DNA of 64,000 nucleotides from Myrica gale (lineage: Eukaryota; Streptophyta; Magnoliopsida; Fagales; Myricaceae): positions 15,032,068 to 15,096,067 of the forward strand of contig OZ005617.1 in the NCBI GenBank assembly GCA_963930655.1. The letters are read 5' to 3'. Shown here piece after piece: positions 34,501 through 45,600 of the stretch (the stretch's first letter is position 1; every line of letters starts with the position of its first letter). Below the pieces are notes generated by a model that was not told the origin of the DNA, searched no databases, and saw only the letters and a list, made by a program, of their open reading frames with translations. A program made the translations under genes and the position numbers.

Positions 34501-36440
34501 AATGACACGTCTTGGATTCTCAGATTTTTCAAAACCCATCAAACTTTGATTTTCATGGAAAATCACATCTTTGCTTCTGATCATCTTCTTTTTTTCTAAA
34601 TCTCATTACCTGTAGCCAAATTCTGCATCTTCGTAGCCAACAAAAATGCAAGGAGTGGCTTTGTCATCAAGCTTTATACATTGTTCCTTAGGCATATGTG
34701 CAAAATAACTTGCACCCAAAAACCTTCAAGTGAGAATAGGAAACATCATTTCCCGTCCGCACTTTCTTTGGAATCTTAAAACCCAAAGAAACTAATAGAG
34801 ACCGGTTGATTAGGTAGCACGCAGTACGAACAGCTTCACCCCAAAATGACTTAGACAGTTCAGCCATCCTTAACATACTTCTGACCTTTTCGACAATGGT
34901 GCGATTCATTCTCTATGCAACATCATTATGTTGTGGGGTACAAGGAACTGTCTTCTCATGTCTAATGTCATGCTTTGAAAAGTAATCTTCAAATGCATTA
35001 GATGTATATTCCCCTCTATTGTCAGTCTAGAGACACTTCAAAACCTTGTCAGTTTCTCGTTCCACTATGGCATGAAACTTCTTGAAGTGCTGAAAAAACC
35101 TAGTCTTTTGATCTCAAACAAAATTCCCACACCTTTTCGTGAAGCATCATCAATGATAGTAAGAAAATACTTATTGCCACCTAAGGACTCCATCTCAATG
35201 AGACCACATACATCAGAATAAATCAATTCTGATATATTGGGTTTCCTACTAGCGGATTTCTAAAAAGAAACTCTATGTTGTTTACCAAGTAAATAATAAT
35301 CACAGGTATTTAAAGGCGTACCTTTGGCGAAAGGAATTGGAGACTTTCTTGCCAAAATCTGCAATTCATTCTCACTTATGTGAGCCAGCCTCTTGTGCCA
35401 CAAATATAGTGAAGAATCACCTTCCGCTGCATTTACCACTTCATTACACACCTTTACTTGTGTATTGTAAAGTATGCAACAAATCTTTCCTCTAGCAAAT
35501 ACCATTGACCCATTCGTACGCTTCCATCTTTCGTTGCCAAAATAACTTTCATACCCCGCGTCATCGAAGGCATGTGTAGATAGCAAATTCAGGCTCATAC
35601 CTGGCACATGTTACACATTCTTCAATGTCAAGGTGCATCCAACATCTATTTGCAAAAAAATATCATCAATTCTCACTATGTCGGCATGACTCTCATTGCC
35701 CATCCTCACTCTGCCAAAGCTATCTATTTTGTACGAAGTGAAGAGCTCCCTCTTTGAAGTGACATGATAGGAAGCCGTTGAGTCGATGACCTACTCAACA
35801 AATAGATCTGCAACATGACAACAATAATCTTCTTCAGTAGAAAAACTATCACTGTCACATCCTTATCTGAAACACTAGCCGCGGTATTCTGATAAATATT
35901 CTGATTCGTATCCACTTTCTATTTATTTTTCCAAGCTTTACAGTGCTTCTTTATATGACTTTTCTTATCACAAAAGAAACATTTTCTCTTTCGACGAACT
36001 TCTAGATTTCTTGTGTCCTATAGAATCTCTACCCTTACATCGCCCCCTGTTCACTGTAACAAGAGCTTGTGTGTTTTATTTGCCTGTATCTCTTCTTCTT
36101 GTCTCTTCATTGAACACGCAATCTTTCATCATATTTAGTGCTAACACATCATTCAAAGCAGAATCACTAAGTGACACCACCAAAGTCTCCCAACTATATG
36201 GCAAAGAACTCAGAAGCAATAGCGCTTGCAACTCATCGTCTAGCACTATTTTCATTGTAATCAACTAATTCACTTAGTCTTGGAAATCACTCAGTGCTCG
36301 GCAACAAAATTTCCCTCTTTCAGCTTCAAATTCACAAGCTTTCTTATCGCAAAAGCTTTATTCTGAGTTATCTTCCTCTCATAGAGACTTTCCAATTTCT
36401 TCCATAAAGTTTTGGCATTTGTCTCTTGAGACACATGAAT
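31544..36440 (-). pseudogene. Ty1/copia gag-pol, 5'-truncated and broken
   Basis: Read on the minus strand: the remainder of gag (TLWKKLESLYERKITQNKAF, ~36410-36350), an intact CCHC knuckle CFFCDKKSHIKKHC (~35985-35944), the pre-integrase LYLWHKRLAHISENE (~35410-35366), and integrase. In the integrase, the Glu of the final catalytic block is a TAG in VA*RMNRTIVEK (~34915). RT follows with YLDDILIVG (~32408-32382), then RNase H (SQSALDLSKN...THYHIDMRYHWLR-like, ~31680-31590). Frames change many times. No 5' LTR or start of gag exists: the frame runs directly into LINE sequence at ~36440. A solo LTR interrupts RT at 32851-34083. Confidence 0.88.
32851..34083 (-). repeat. Solo LTR inserted in the copia RT
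   Basis: 1233 bp with TG...CA ends (TGTGAGTCC to GTCAACA on plus), flanked by GAACA (32846-32850) and GAATA (34084-34088). On the minus strand it ends ...AATTCACCCACTCTTGGG..., the same near-terminal motif as the LTR at 28847-30041. Removing it and one TSD restores the RT phrase V-F-KLKKDGEKLVKYKARLV at the junction. It contains three CGGTCGACC palindromes (33562, 33582, 33657). Confidence 0.85.
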
Positions 36441-39400
36441 ATCATGAATACTAGGTTGAAGTCTCCAGTCAATGGTCCAAGGATAGTGTTGAATAGCTGA
36501 AATAACAGTTGTTGAGTCTCCTTCAAAGACTAATGCGCTAAAAACCTTTATGTTGAGCAAGTTCAACTCTCATTTTTGCAGCCTCCGCCTCTCCGAGTAA
36601 AGGGTCATCTATATTAATCGTGACTATTTTAAATCCACGTAGAGCACTCATATCATCATGTATTATAGCCGCAACAACAATGGATTTCTTCTTGATAGCA
36701 ACGTCTACATTAACCTTAATAACACCCACATCTAGAGGTTGCCAATATTGTAAAGGAGGAGGTTCCAATGTCATCTTCCAAGCGGCTCTGTGTTACAGAC
36801 TCAATGTGAGACCCCGATTTTCTCCTACGTAATTCCTTATGTATTATTTTTATTTTTCCAATGTAATAGCTTTTATTTCTTCATGGGGCTATGTTTTTGG
36901 CCAATGTATGGCCTAATCCTTATGATATGGAATTTCGATTAAAATGGGATTTTATTTCATAAAATCTCTTTAAATAATTTTAATGCCATTTTATGCAAGT
37001 ATAAATTATATTTATATTAGGAGCCGAAATTTCAAGTAAGTTTCCCTCTTACAAATTTATATTTTTATTTACTTAAAATGATTCATGGACCATAGAATTT
37101 GAATTATGATTTAATTATTTCCTTGTATAAGCCGAAAATTATTAATAGATTAAATGATGAATTCTTGTGAATACATGGATCAAATATTTTATATATCTTC
37201 TCTATATGACATGTAATATTATCATATGACCGATATTATTAATAGAATTTCCATTTGAATATACATGATAAGCTATGTAGTTATGTGATAAGTTTAGAGA
37301 TGATTTAATTGATAAGCACACTTGCTTATCATAGTGATAAGCAAGCATGATAAGTTAGGAAACTTTTAGAATGATAAAGCCTTGTGATTATTGTAGAGAT
37401 AGGCTAGGGCCATTATCACATGATAAGATATCATGCTTATGAGGTGATAAGCTATTGGAATGGATAGATAAGTAAGAGAGCTTATAAAGTGATAAGTTAG
37501 GTGAGAGAGAAAACCAAGTTGAAAGTTGGTTGCATATTAATGTGGAAGTAACTAGGTTGGTTGAAAAGCAACCAAACTAAGCAAGGGAGGGCTTTTACGT
37601 GAAAGGCAAGGAGGAGAAAATTGAAAGCCAAAGTGAGGTGTCATGTGATGTGTAAGAGATGTGTAAGAAGGTGTAAGTGTGTAAGAATTGATAAGACAAA
37701 GCATTGAAGTAAAAAGAGAAGAGAAAAGCAAAGAGAAGGAGTGATGGTCGATGGACTCATGGGAGGAGAGAGAGTGATGTAATTCAAATACAAGCTTGGC
37801 TAAGGGGACAAGATTTGATGGGGAGAAAAGATGAAAGAAAGCGAGAGGGAAGCTTAGGTGATTGTCGACCAAGGCCCCCCCTTTCACCATTTTCCTTTTT
37901 CATTTCTCTCTCTTGTCAATTCACTCTCTCAAACTTTATGTCAAGTGCTTTGGGAGACTCAATCTCACACAACTCTCTTGCATTCCTCTTGACCGAAACA
38001 CTCAAGCATTTTCACTTTCCAAACTCTTCTCTCTTGGCCGAATGTTGCAAGTTCTGTCAACTCTCTCCATTTTGCTTCTCTTAGCCGAATCTCACACTCA
38101 ATGTTCAAGGTTTATTCTATTTCATCTTGCACCTAAACCACTTTCTTCTAGCTTACCAAATCTCATTCCAAAAGCCAAGTAAATCTCTCTTGTTGTAGAC
38201 AAAAATCCTTCCTTGAAAACCCTAGCCATTTGACACCATTTCTCTTCAAGCTTACCATGTCCTCTTAACCACCATAGAACTTCCTTTTAAACCAAGCTTG
38301 GACATTTCTAAGGAGGGTGGACCGAATCTTTGAAGGAGGAAAGGATAGGAAGAGTTGGTAAAGGTTGAAGGTAAGTTTAGTTTCATTGATGCTCTTGCCT
38401 TAAGCTTCACAAGTACTAACCAAAGATACTTTATTTTCTAGGTGCTCAAGCTTGGATAAACAACAAGGTAAGGCTAATGTGATGTTGTTGGTGACCGAAT
38501 GGATTTTGTGTGGATCTTGAAGTTTAGGTCATAATATGCCTTGATGATTGTTAGATCTTGGATGCTTAAGAACCCTAGGTTGTTTACATGCTAGATCTAA
38601 CCATGGAAACCCTAGATCTAAGGTTGTATGTAAAGAAAAAGGCAAATGAAGATCAATGTATGCTAAAGGAATTTAGATCTAAGTTTTGATGTGTTGGGTT
38701 GATGAAAGTTGATATCTTTGTTTAGATCTATGGATATTAGTGTGTATAAAGAGTAGATCTATTGTTGATGGAATTATTTGATGAAAATATTAAGTGCATG
38801 CATGCTAGTTAGGTCACAATGCAAAGGATGTGCATGTTATGATTTTTAACATGAAAAAGGTAACATTTTGGGGTATGGCCGAATATGAGCTATGTATGAT
38901 TTCATGTATAGTTTCGAATATGTTAAATCTAGACATTGGCCATAACATGTGCAAGATTTATGACCCCAAGGCATGGTAGATGATTATATTAAGTATTAGA
39001 TGCATGCATATTGAAGGAAACAAAAGAAACCGAATTAATTGGGTGAAAGCATGTGTTGGCCGAATGCTATGAGTATGATGTATTGTGTTGGTGCTTTGAT
39101 TTATAGATCCTAGGTTGTGAAATTGTTGAATAGAGGATGGGATCACCATTGGAGTAAAAGTTGTGATTAATTGGTGCATAATGGTAGTGGCCGAATGTTA
39201 TAGTAATAATGAAACCCTAAGTACCATTTATGATTTATGGATTTTCATTATTGTGATGGATAAGGAAATTAGAGTTTAGGCTAGTGAGAATAAATATTGA
39301 AGAACCATGATCTTTTGATAAAATATTATTGGGAACCCTAGTTAAGATTTAATCATAGTTGGATATAAGGTTTTAATGGAGTACGTGTAATAAAAAGAGA

Positions 39401-41990
39401 CTTAGGGTTAATTCTAAATCTATGAGTATTATTTAACCCTAATCGAGACATGTACATGGATAAAAATATTTTTATTTCAATAAAAATATTAATGATTTAA
39501 TAAGCTAAGTTTTGAATATTTGTTAAGGAAAAGAATAAAATATTTATTTTATGATTAAATGAATTTCAGTGATATGTATAGATATATATATATATTTTCG
39601 ATTGATGACCGATTTCAAAAAATGAAAATATTTAATGATTTCATACTATTCTTAAAGTATAAGAAATATTTGAATCGCTTGTAGGCGATCCACGTGTCTG
39701 TATACACGAACAAGGAGACCAAGTGTAAGTGGATACTGTAAGTAGACAGTAAGTATTCTTTTTCAAAACTGGAATGACACACTACATCGTTTCATGAACA
39801 AGCATGAATTTTAAGCAAGCATGACATGACATGTGCATTGCATGAATTTTTCAAGAAGAAAGTTTATGCAATGATTTTTATGGAAAGAATATGAGAAGTT
39901 TTATGAAACGATAAGTTAAGATAAGGGGCACCGGTCGGTACCGTACCATCAAGTTGGACTCCCATACCGAAGGACAATTATGAGAACGATGGGTGAATCC
40001 AAGAGGCTGTGCAAGCCACACTGAAGGACATTGAGAAGGTGTGGTGCCTCCAAGGGTCACGTCTAGCCACTGAAGGACATTGAGAAGGTGCGCTAGCTGA
40101 CCATATGTAAGGTCTCCAAGGGAATTCGGGGACGGTTCCGAAGGGAACGCACAACCCTGACTTCAGGGGTCAAATGGAGCGAGCCCACAAGTAAAAGATA
40201 TGAAATAATTATGAAAAAGCCAACAAGGGCACAAATACGAATAAGCGGTTTTTTTTCAAGGGCCAAGGGCCAGTTTTTCAAGCAAGTATGAAATGAAAGA
40301 TTTTCAAGGGCCTGGGGCCGAAACTAAGCAAGAGCATATGCATAATTCATGACATGCATGTGCATCAATTATCAAGTTTCTTTCTTTCATGATTAAGCGG
40401 GCATAAGTCAAGAGCATGATTTAAGTTTTATGTTTTTCCCTTACTGAGTCTTTTTGACTCACGTTTTTAAAATTGTGTCATTCCAGATGTATCAGGTGAA
40501 GAGAGTCAGGAGGACTACCTGACTTAGAAGCCCAAGATATTATGTTTCACATTTTGTTGATAGTGGCATGAGCGTCACTAATTGGGTTCTAATGTGTTAA
40601 ATATATGTTTTGTATGAACTTAATGAGAACCCTGATTATGTAAGAATTTGCTCGAACCCCTCGTGATCCTGTACGTTTCCGCCGTAATCAAGTAAAAATA
40701 TAAGTAAGTACGCTGGAGTCATCCGGGGGATAGCTCGCGGCTGTCACGGTCCCTGCGGGATGCCGTTCGGGGCGTGACACTCAACTTCCGCATCTATTTA
40801 GCCAATACATCCGGTTCACAGCTTACCCGATCATGTACCACCTGATTCCTCCAACTCCAAGTCATATCAACTGCATTTGCGGCATACAACTGGAAAAACT
40901 GTTGCTCCTCCATTGGAATACCTATATGCTCATGTGGATGGAGAAATTGTTTTAACCATTCACCTACCGACCCAATACTGAAAGCAACAATATTGAGCTG
41001 CCATGGTGACTCACTCCATATGGAGTGGCTGAAAGGACAGAAGAATAATAAATGAGGCAAGGTCTCCAAATCCTCTCCACAAAGAGAACACAACAACTCC
41101 TTCTCGTCACCCACTTTGTTTCCCATCCGCTCAGCTACCTTGAATTTGGTTGGGAGAATATCCCACATCACTTTCCACAATAAAAGCTTAAGTCGATCGT
41201 GCATCTTCAGACTCCATAGCTTTTTTCCAAACATCCCGTTGCAGATTATTGGAGACCTCATGCAGTCATGCAACCAAGGCTCGATAAAGAGACTTTATAG
41301 TGAACTCCCCCTTCCCATCAAGAGGCCAAAATATTTTATCTGGCAAGTCCTCAACTAGGAGGCGTAACTGAAGAATGGCCTCACTCGACTCCCTAGTAAA
41401 CAGTTGCTGAATTTGCCCTTCATCCCCTCGTTTACCTTCCACAATAATTAAGTCACTCACCATCAACCAATCTTGCTCCACCTACACTCATTCACGTAGG
41501 GTTGGCTTGAATCCCACAACAGAACTGACCCGCGGGTCTCGTAATGCATCTATATTATTCTTAGTTCCCACTTGGTAGCAAAATCCACCTTCCAATGCCC
41601 TACGATGTTTAATGAGACTCTTCCAAATCCATGAGTCATTTGTTTTAGGCTCTACCTCCTTGAAGGATTTCCCACTCAAGTATTTACCACCAATCACCCA
41701 TACCCATAGACAGTCCTTGTTGGTCATCATATGCCAAGACAATTTGGCCCCAAGAGCAGAATTCACGTCGACATAAGCCGAATTCCCAGACCACCCTCCC
41801 TTTTCAGTACACAAATATGCTTTCGCGCTTTTAACGTTAGGGATCGAATTTTTTCTGCGTTGTGCCCCCACCAAAAAGTTTTGAAATCCCTATCAACAGC
41901 CTTGGACCAAGACAGCGACATAGAGTAGTAACTCATCAAATATGACGGTATAGCTCCGGCCACCGCCTTTATAAGCATAGTGCTTCTTAT
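36440..41990 (-). mobile_element. L1-type LINE fragment, interrupted by a solo LTR
   Basis: Minus-strand frames run from the RT C-terminal region (MLIKAVAGAIPSYLMSYY, ~41978; TFWWGHNAEKI; GGLGIRLMST) through zf-RVT (CSLCGEDLETLPHLLFFCPFSHSIW, ~41090-41010) to an RNase H-like domain (IKVNVDVAIKKKSIVVAA, ~36720-36665; SALVFEGDSTTVISAI, ~36540-36490). The 3' end and poly(A) are missing: at ~36440 the sequence turns into copia gag. The 5' end is truncated near 41990. Several frameshifts; not functional. Confidence 0.85.
36805..40779. repeat. 3975-bp solo LTR, Tekay/Del-like
   Basis: Starts TGTGAGACCCCGATTTTC and ends GGGGCGTGACA, with a perfect TSD CTCAA (36800-36804, 40780-40784). LINE zf-RVT and RNase H coding lies on either side, so it is one insertion. 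No primer site, polypurine tract or gag/pol is inside and the two ends are not internally repeated, so it is a solo LTR rather than a full element. Very long LTRs starting with a GACCCCGA-like phrase suggest the Tekay/Del chromovirus group (inference). Confidence 0.82.
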
Positions 41991-42063
41991 CTATTCTAAA
42001 ATTTCTATTAAATGGAATATAAGACTGATGCACGTTTTTTTAATTTTTGTAAAAAAATTTGCC

Positions 42064-42313
42064 ATAATGTTTGGGTGTTTCATTGTTTTGGTGTTTGAGA
42101 CTTTTTTTATTTACAATTTATCACCATATATTTCCAACTATATGTCTGCAGCAACAAAAAGAAATTAAAAAAGACATAATAAAATTTTAATTTCTCTTTT
42201 CTCATCAAATCATTACTTTTCATTATAATAAATATAAAATATTCATTCAAATTATCTCTCTTCACTTTTTTACCAATTTTAATACCCTAAAATTTTAACA
42301 CTCAAACACAACC
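42064..42313. mobile_element. Harbinger-like MITE (family 1) upstream of UBC13
   Basis: The right end TTTTAACACTCAAACACAACC, followed by TAA, is clear. The left end near GTTTGGGTGTTTCATTG is approximate. The interior has the family blocks inverted (CTCTTCACTTTTTTACCAAT). It lies ~200 bp upstream of the UBC13 TATA box. Confidence 0.65.
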
Positions 42314-42517
42314 TAAATGACCTTATCACTGCTCCACGAACTAATAGATCAGATCAAAAAAAATAGGAAAAGAGAAGAAAACAAGGAAAATCCATCTAAT
42401 CATACAAGAAAACAAAGGACTAATGAGTTGTGTAAAAAAGAATTGGAAAGAGAAGTAAATAGTAAAAAAAAGATTAATAAAGAGGGGTCAAACCCACTGT
42501 AGTTAGTATCTCTGCAC

Positions 42518-42523
42518 TATAAA
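42518..42523 (+). promoter_or_regulatory. TATA box of the UBC13-type gene
   Basis: TATAAA in CACTATAAAGCCCCC, 117 bp upstream of the start codon. A CT-rich 5' leader (42566-42600) follows, as is common for plant housekeeping genes. Confidence 0.6.
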
Positions 42524-42639
42524 GCCCCCAGAAATTCGACAGTCGGAGCTTTTCCTTCGTACTTCTTTTATTTAGCTTCTCTCTCTTCTCTCTCTCTCTA
42601 AACCCTTTTGCGTCTGCGTGCTCTGTAATCGACCTCGAA

Positions 42640-45600
42640 ATGGCCAACAGTAATCTACCCCGAAGAATCATCAAGGTTGGTTTCTCGATCTCCTCCTCGA
42701 TCCCTCTCTCATTTTACCTGATCCCTCCCCATGCTTGGTTCCCCAGAAAACCACCGAAAGATTTTGTCTTTCTGTTCTTCATCTTCTTCCTTTTCTTTTT
42801 GGGTTAATTAAGAAGCTCAGACCGAGTCGTAATCTATGATTTTAAGACTTGGGTTTTTGTTTTTGTTTCCGATCTTCTTCAGCAACCAGCCAAGCTCCAT
42901 TTTTTTTGTAACCTTATTCCGAATTGTTTTTAATCATGTTCTTTTCTTGATCCAACAGGAAACGCAGCGTCTTCTAAGTGAACCAGGTAAGTATCTTGTA
43001 TCTGACTGTTAGTAATTGTTTGATTTTTGTCTGTGTATTATACCTTCTGAATCTTCAGTTAACCTTCATTTGCTTTTGTTTGTCTTTCCATCATTTATTT
43101 TGCTTATTTATTTTACTTTTCCGTTTGAAAAGGGTGAAAATTGGGATGTTGTTATTCTTTGCCCTGTACATGAGCATTATCATACCATATTCCACACCCA
43201 CAAGCTGATCTTTTTGTTTTGCTGTCTTTGATTGTGACCTGAGGGTGAGGGGGTGTATTTGCAATCTAATTTCTAATCTATGGTTTCAGCGCCGGGAATT
43301 AGTGCTTCGCCATCGGAGGACAATATGCGATATTTTAATGTAATGATACTTGGTCCAACACAGTCTCCATATGAAGGTAATTGGCTGGATTGTGTGCAAT
43401 TTCCACCTCTTATTTACCTTATGTTATTTCTTAGTTGGCTATGCATTCTTGGAAATTTTTAATTTTTTAGATTGAATACTGCAACTATTTTAAAGACTTC
43501 ATTATTTTCAGGTTGGTTTGAGGTGTCAAATCTGTGCTCATACAATGAAAATGTTAGCGGACAGTTGTAGGAAACAACCACCAGAATATTTTCTTGTTGA
43601 GTGATATTTCCGCTTTTTGGCATGAGAAAATGGCTTCCAATAACAATAATGTGGGCCTTTTGAATGCAAGCATTATGTGTATGTGTAGATATTTTTGTAT
43701 TTTGGAAAATGGCATGGTCCTTTCTTAATGATCATTAAGTTTAATTTGTCTAGTGGGAAAATCTTGGTAATTAACTAAATTGTCCATCAGATACACAGGC
43801 ATCCTTATGTTATGCAAGAATAAACTTATTCTCCAATCATCATCCTAAATTTTCCATCCAATACACAGGCATCTTTCTGTTATGCAAGGATAAACTTATG
43901 TTCCAATTTAGGGTTGAGCTTCGCACTACTAAAAAAAAAACTCTCTATCTCTCTCTTCCTCCCTCCTCCCTTCTCTCCCTCGCATCTTTATGTGCGCGTA
44001 AATGCTTTTCCAGGTTGTTAAAAGGGCTGGTGGTTGCATTAGAATTGTAGCCGTGTGACCATCAGCCCGCTACTTGAGGTAGCCTCTTTGAGGATCAATG
44101 TTGAGACAGTAATTGAAGCAACCGATAACACTCTCTATTCTATCGGTGCAATGCTAAGCAGTAAATTGTTTACTTGACCAATGAACCCATTACTGCTAGT
44201 TATTGACTTCTTCTGTTTCCCATCGTCGACCATGTTATATTTTCAGTTGTAGTAATGTTTAGCATTTGAGAAAGTTGCCTTGTAGTTCGATGAGTAATGA
44301 TTTATTCTGTGTTTGAACTTGAAATGAATAGAACTAATAGCAGTTTGGAACTTGTTTAAATTTTCACATTTGATACGGCAAGAAAATTCAAGTTTTATAT
44401 TTCTTATGCAACTCAAAATGTTGTCAGTGATGATCTGTCTGAGAAATTTACTTCCGGTGAAATAATTTTCTTCTCTCTCTCTCTCTCTCCCAAACAAAAA
44501 AAAACTTGTGTAATTTTAAGTTCGAGACTGCATGATGTGTTCTTATTTTTCAAATATTTGTTTAGGTGGGGTTTTCAAGTTGGAATTATTTTTACCTGAA
44601 GAATATCCAATGGCTGCTCCCAAGGTACTTTGATATGCTCCATGGCTTCTTACATTTATGAGATGCTGCTGTTGTCATTGTGCATTTGTCTTTTCCTTCG
44701 ATTAAAATATAAAGCACGTTTTCTTCAGTGGTTACTATCACAAAAAGCTAGAACCTTCTACAGGGTGTAAGGAACTAAGATGAGTAGGATATCAGCACTA
44801 TCTAGGATTTATTGAAATGTGCTATAAAATGCTGTTATCTTTTACATTTGTGTGCATTTGGGAGAAGTTCTCTTTCAGGACCTTTACTTCATCAATATTC
44901 GAGCTTTTTTTATGTCATTTTCTCATCCATTATAAGGTCCAGGTATTAATTATAAAAATATTGGGATATTGATTGTTCTGGAGATTGAATTTATCTTGTA
45001 TGCTGGAACATAGGCTCAGTATCTGGTGATATGCATGCCATCTTAGTTGTTGCAGCTTAAAAAATGGAGTTTATGCCAGAGTATTGAGTTTGCCTCAACC
45101 AGCTGATTGAAGCATAGGATCATAAATTTACCAAGAAAGAATGCTTTATGTAGAACACTGAGGGTGTGTGTTGATTGAAATAGAGACTTTAGAATTTTTG
45201 ACTTTCAGTTTGGGTTTATTTAAACGTCAAGAGGGCTATGTATTACAGGTTCTAGGTATTAAGGAAGCTCTCACCCTGTACAAATCATTTGTTCCCTCCC
45301 TTCTCTCTCTCTCTCTCTCTCAGAGAGAAATTGAAGGTGATCAAAAGTCTTGTCTTGTGTTGTAGAATTTCTTTGGAAGAAATGTACTTTTCAGTGCTAT
45401 CAAAAGTGCAGTTAGGCACACTTAGAAGTGCTAAATGGGAGGAAAAATAGTTCTGACCCCTAAAGTAAAGAACATGTAATTGAACTTGCAAAAATCATAT
45501 CTATGCTCCTGCAAGTGCTTTCTAATTTTTACAAAAAATATGCAATTCAATTAAAATAGATGTTATATCTGTAATCAAATTAAAATTCACTGTTCATTAG

